Positions 62,094 through 64,000 of a DNA stretch of 64,000 nt are shown piece by piece. The position numbers and the translations under genes are program-made. The first letter of the stretch is position 1; the number at the start of each line of letters is the position of its first letter. The notes under the pieces were generated by a model. It did no database searches. It saw only the letters and a list, made by a program, of their open reading frames with translations, and had not been told where the DNA came from. The DNA comes from an uncultured bacterium (GTDB lineage: Bacteria; Hydrogenedentota; Hydrogenedentia; Hydrogenedentales; Hydrogenedentaceae): assembly GCA_938014335.1 (NCBI GenBank), contig CALLRP010000015.1:1-64000 (forward strand). The letters run 5' to 3'.

Positions 62094-64000
62094 TTATCCC
62101 CCTGGATTATATCCATCTTCTCCATTTGGATCACAATGATATCTACTTCCAGTGGAATTAAAAAATTGTATGAGTCTCAATAATTCATTTAATTCAATTT
62201 TCCATGATACAGGGCTATAATCGCTCTTATGCGGTTGACAATTTTGTAAACCAGCCCCAGGAGCATACCCATCTTCTGTAGTTGCATCACAATGATATTG
62301 ATTTGAATTAAACAATTGGATAACTCTTAGTAATTCTGCAAGTATTATTGTCCAATCATGATTTGTATCAGCAGAATGATATGTACAAGGTTCTCCTTCT
62401 AAAACTCCTTCTGTCGCTCCTTCACCTTCAGGTGCCCCTTCAACAATTCCTTCCGATTGTCCTTCGCCTTCTGGTGTTCCCTCAATAACACCTTCGATTG
62501 TTCCTTCACCTTCAATTATTCCTTCAATAGTTCCTTCCCCTTCAATTTGACCTTCCCCTTCGCCGGGGATTGTATCAAGCACAATAATTTCAACATTCGT
62601 AATAGGATTCGTCGTTGGTATTAAAGTAGTCCACCGTGCTCCCACTGCAAGGTCACCCGTTCCAAAACCTATTGGCATAGGGTTATTATTTCCTACTTTT
62701 AAATATACTCTTGATAAATAAACTTCTCCCTGATTTATTAAAATAATATGATCAAATCCTTCAAAATATGAATCATAACCTGTAATTCTTCTTAATTCGA
62801 CACCTCTCACTACTGTTTCTGGTTCGGTTGATTCGATAACACTTTCATAAAGCACATTATCATTTAAATATCCTTCAACATTTAACCCTGTTCTTAATTG
62901 CGGTATCAATGGAGTGTCCATTGTCGGGTTAAAAATATTAAAATCTCTCAAAACAGAGTTATTTAATGTCCAACCAATTAATGTGCCCGAATTTGTAAAA
63001 TTGGGTAATCTGAAACCAAGAAGGTATTGAGACATATTGGTAATTAATGTAACTCTACCATTTGATTCTGCATACAAGTCTCCAGAGTAATTGGCTTTTA
63101 TCGTAGGTCTCTGGATACCTGTTGGTAGATTAATAAGAGAACCCTGTAGTTTCAACATACCGGGTGTTCCATAGCCTCCTCTTCCTCCTGCACCTCCTCC
63201 TGTTCCCGGTGTTCCATTTTGTGGTAAACCAGCGGATATATCAATTGTAATATTACTTCCCAATGTTAACAAGCCTCTTGCTGCCAAGACTAATGCTCCT
63301 CCTCCTGTTCCTCCCTTACCTCCATCGCCTCCATTTTCTCCATAATCTTTAATAAACATTGAAACAATATCTTTGGATTCTAATGGATAGTTATCCCCAC
63401 CGTTGCCTCCCATTGCGCCTGTCCCTCCATTTCCACCTTTACCGCCATCTCCACCTGCACCGCCCACAGAAGTACCTATGCCACCGCCTTCTCCTGATTT
63501 TTCCGTAGGTAGAATTAATGTAAACGCCCCACCCCCTCCACCACCGGAACCGCCACCACCGCCACCACCACCATCACCCGAACCACCTCTTCCGCCACCA
63601 CCCCCCCCACCTCCTCCTCCACTACCTCCAGCTATAATCAATGAACTTGATGAAACATAACACTGTCCATTTTTCCCAACTTTTCCGTTTGCTCCACTTC
63701 CACCTTGAGGAATAAATTCACCTTCCCACATCCCTGGGATGGAATCATTTCCCTTTATTCCTGGGGTTCCTGCATAACCATTACTTGATTCATTATAACC
63801 AATGCCTCCTGCTCCACCATTCCCTCCGAAACCACCTTCAGCCCCCATTCCACTACCTGCTTTACCTCCTTCTCCCCCTTTTCCACCTTCGCCTCCAAAG
63901 GCTCCTCCTAATGTCCCTGGTGTTACTATTAGATTTGTATTAATAACCATATCCGTTGCAGATAATATTGCTAAAGGTCTTTTGCCTTGAATAGTCACAT
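62094..64000 (-). CDS. Partial glycine-rich surface protein with EGEG linker and two C-terminal ELLR repeats
   Basis: The frame is open to the window end, so the 5' part is missing; the GTG at 63998 is an internal Val, as the matching paralogue segment (NVMGSRPLALAAH) shows. The visible 635 or so residues begin with TIQGKRPLAILSATDMVINT, a Gly-rich block to about residue 290, then a middle module shared with the downstream gene (GYDSYFEGFDHIILINQGEV). A Glu-Gly linker follows, then two copies of a 45-residue module with ELLRVIQLFN...YHCD...EDGYAPG and ELLRLIQFFN...YHCD...EDGYNPG. The gene ends there without a membrane anchor. The downstream paralogue follows after 142 bases. Confidence 0.82.
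   Translation of the reverse strand, partial: VTIQGKRPLAILSATDMVINTNLIVTPGTLGGAFGGEGGKGGEGGKAGSGMGAEGGFGGNGGAGGIGYNESSNGYAGTPGIKGNDSIPGMWEGEFIPQGGSGANGKVGKNGQCYVSSSSLIIAGGSGGGGGGGGGGRGGSGDGGGGGGGGSGGGGGGAFTLILPTEKSGEGGGIGTSVGGAGGDGGKGGNGGTGAMGGNGGDNYPLESKDIVSMFIKDYGENGGDGGKGGTGGGALVLAARGLLTLGSNITIDISAGLPQNGTPGTGGGAGGRGGYGTPGMLKLQGSLINLPTGIQRPTIKANYSGDLYAESNGRVTLITNMSQYLLGFRLPNFTNSGTLIGWTLNNSVLRDFNIFNPTMDTPLIPQLRTGLNVEGYLNDNVLYESVIESTEPETVVRGVELRRITGYDSYFEGFDHIILINQGEVYLSRVYLKVGNNNPMPIGFGTGDLAVGARWTTLIPTTNPITNVEIIVLDTIPGEGEGQIEGEGTIEGIIEGEGTIEGVIEGTPEGEGQSEGIVEGAPEGEGATEGVLEGEPCTYHSADTNHDWTIILAELLRVIQLFNSNQYHCDATTEDGYAPGAGLQNCQPHKSDYSPVSWKIELNELLRLIQFFNSTGSRYHCDPNGEDGYNPGG
62097..62390 (-). 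repeat. Two tandem ELLRxIQxFN repeat modules at a protein C-terminus
   Basis: Copy one: HSADTNHDWTIILAELLRVI and YHCDATTEDGYAPG. Copy two: KSDYSPVSWKIELNELLRLI and YHCDPNGEDGYNPG. The D-x-[NS]-x-D-x-x-I-x-L-x-E-L-L-R-x-I-Q core with paired Cys resembles a dockerin-like calcium module in arrangement. Confidence 0.75.
62388..62570 (-). repeat. EGEG-type acidic linker
   Basis: About 60 residues of irregular Glu-Gly repeats (such as IEGEGTIEGIIEGEGTIEG and TPEGEGQSEGIVEG) between the folded middle module and the C-terminal repeats. Acidic, flexible and almost free of hydrophobic residues other than isolated Ile/Val/Leu. Confidence 0.85.
63160..63950 (-). repeat. Low-complexity glycine-rich coding repeat, second paralogue
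   Basis: Gly-rich blocks such as GGSGGGGGGGGGGRGGSGDG and GGNGGTGAMGGNGG in the partial protein. The arrangement parallels that of the downstream gene, but the two repeats are not identical, indicating an old duplication or independent repeat growth. Confidence 0.8.

Noticed and set aside
61951..62094. Promoter for the 1477-residue surface-protein gene
   Set aside because: The gap is AT-rich but no TGnTATAAT or convincing -35/-10 pair was found on the minus strand.
63403..63990. Proline-rich plus-strand ORFs opposite the second glycine-rich block
   Set aside because: Same artefact: the reverse complement of glycine codons reads as proline.
1..64000. CRISPR array, tRNA, rRNA or insertion sequence
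   Set aside because: I looked for regularly spaced repeats, transposase motifs and tRNA-like cloverleaf ends in the gaps and saw none; all gaps are under about 300 bases.

Overview
This is an AT-rich bacterial chromosome segment, densely packed with genes; no gap between genes exceeds about 300 bases. It looks like a didermal (outer-membrane) bacterium: it has RND efflux permeases with a lipoprotein adaptor, class III prepilins of a type II secretion/type IV pilus kind, LspA, and several lipoprotein or signal-peptide proteins. The last gene carries an EGEG-type linker followed by two ELLRxIQxFN...YHC...EDGYxPG repeats. I associate this combination with candidate phyla of the Hydrogenedentota/PVC neighbourhood. 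That placement is memory-based inference, not proof. I saw no rRNA, tRNA, CRISPR array, insertion sequence or phage gene.

Layout. 1-2713: tail of an unknown gene, an orphan sugar-type ABC ATPase and galactokinase. 2782-7321: a palindrome and extended -10 promoter followed by three pseudopilin/PilX-like genes (one with a CxxCH haem-type motif) and a HEAT-like secreted protein. 7341-15629 (minus): a secreted alpha-L-rhamnosidase-like protein, a glycerol-1-phosphate-dehydrogenase-like enzyme, and a 1589-residue lipoprotein with seven PKD domains, a PhoPQ-related hydrolase and a C45-like tail. 15903-23994: an MdtABC-like efflux operon. 23998-29166: tpiA, secG, murA, hisD, hisC. 29180-32795 (minus): winged-helix regulator, membrane protein, lysophospholipase-like hydrolase, CoA-transferase. 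32918-35409: CBS protein, a terminator, ilvE, small membrane protein, class II aldolase.

35418-42383 holds rpsT on the plus strand. On the minus strand lie a membrane CHAT/caspase-like protein, two carboxypeptidase-regulatory-like proteins with cysteine-less or vestigial thioredoxin tails, a TPR-gluzincin protease and a RidA protein. 42541-44708: a membrane acyltransferase-like protein and a sialidase-like protein. 44705-52830: a coiled-coil protein ending in a GspE-N/MshEN domain, an excisionase-type HTH protein, peroxiredoxin, ferritin, lspA, an 89-residue exported peptide, a REC-PAS-GGDEF protein, a sugar-phosphate isomerase-like protein and pdxH. 52879-55994: TetR regulator with a probable operator, hydrolase, sodA, tcdA. 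56002-64000 (minus): a DUF3748-like propeller protein and two paralogous giant glycine-rich surface proteins, the second cut by the window end.

How the genes fit together. The secreted rhamnosidase, sialidase-like and PKD/hydrolase proteins, with galK, the class II aldolase, the isomerase and the ABC ATPase, suggest a polysaccharide-degrading lifestyle. Peroxiredoxin, ferritin and Mn-type SOD form an oxidative-stress set. Pseudopilins, an MshEN-domain protein and a diguanylate cyclase point to surface structures and possibly c-di-GMP control. The most unusual items are the glycine-rich paralogue pair with different C-terminal modules, the PKD-hydrolase-C45 fusion, the minimal membrane CHAT-like protein, the ATPase-less MshEN coiled-coil protein and the haem-motif PilX-like protein.
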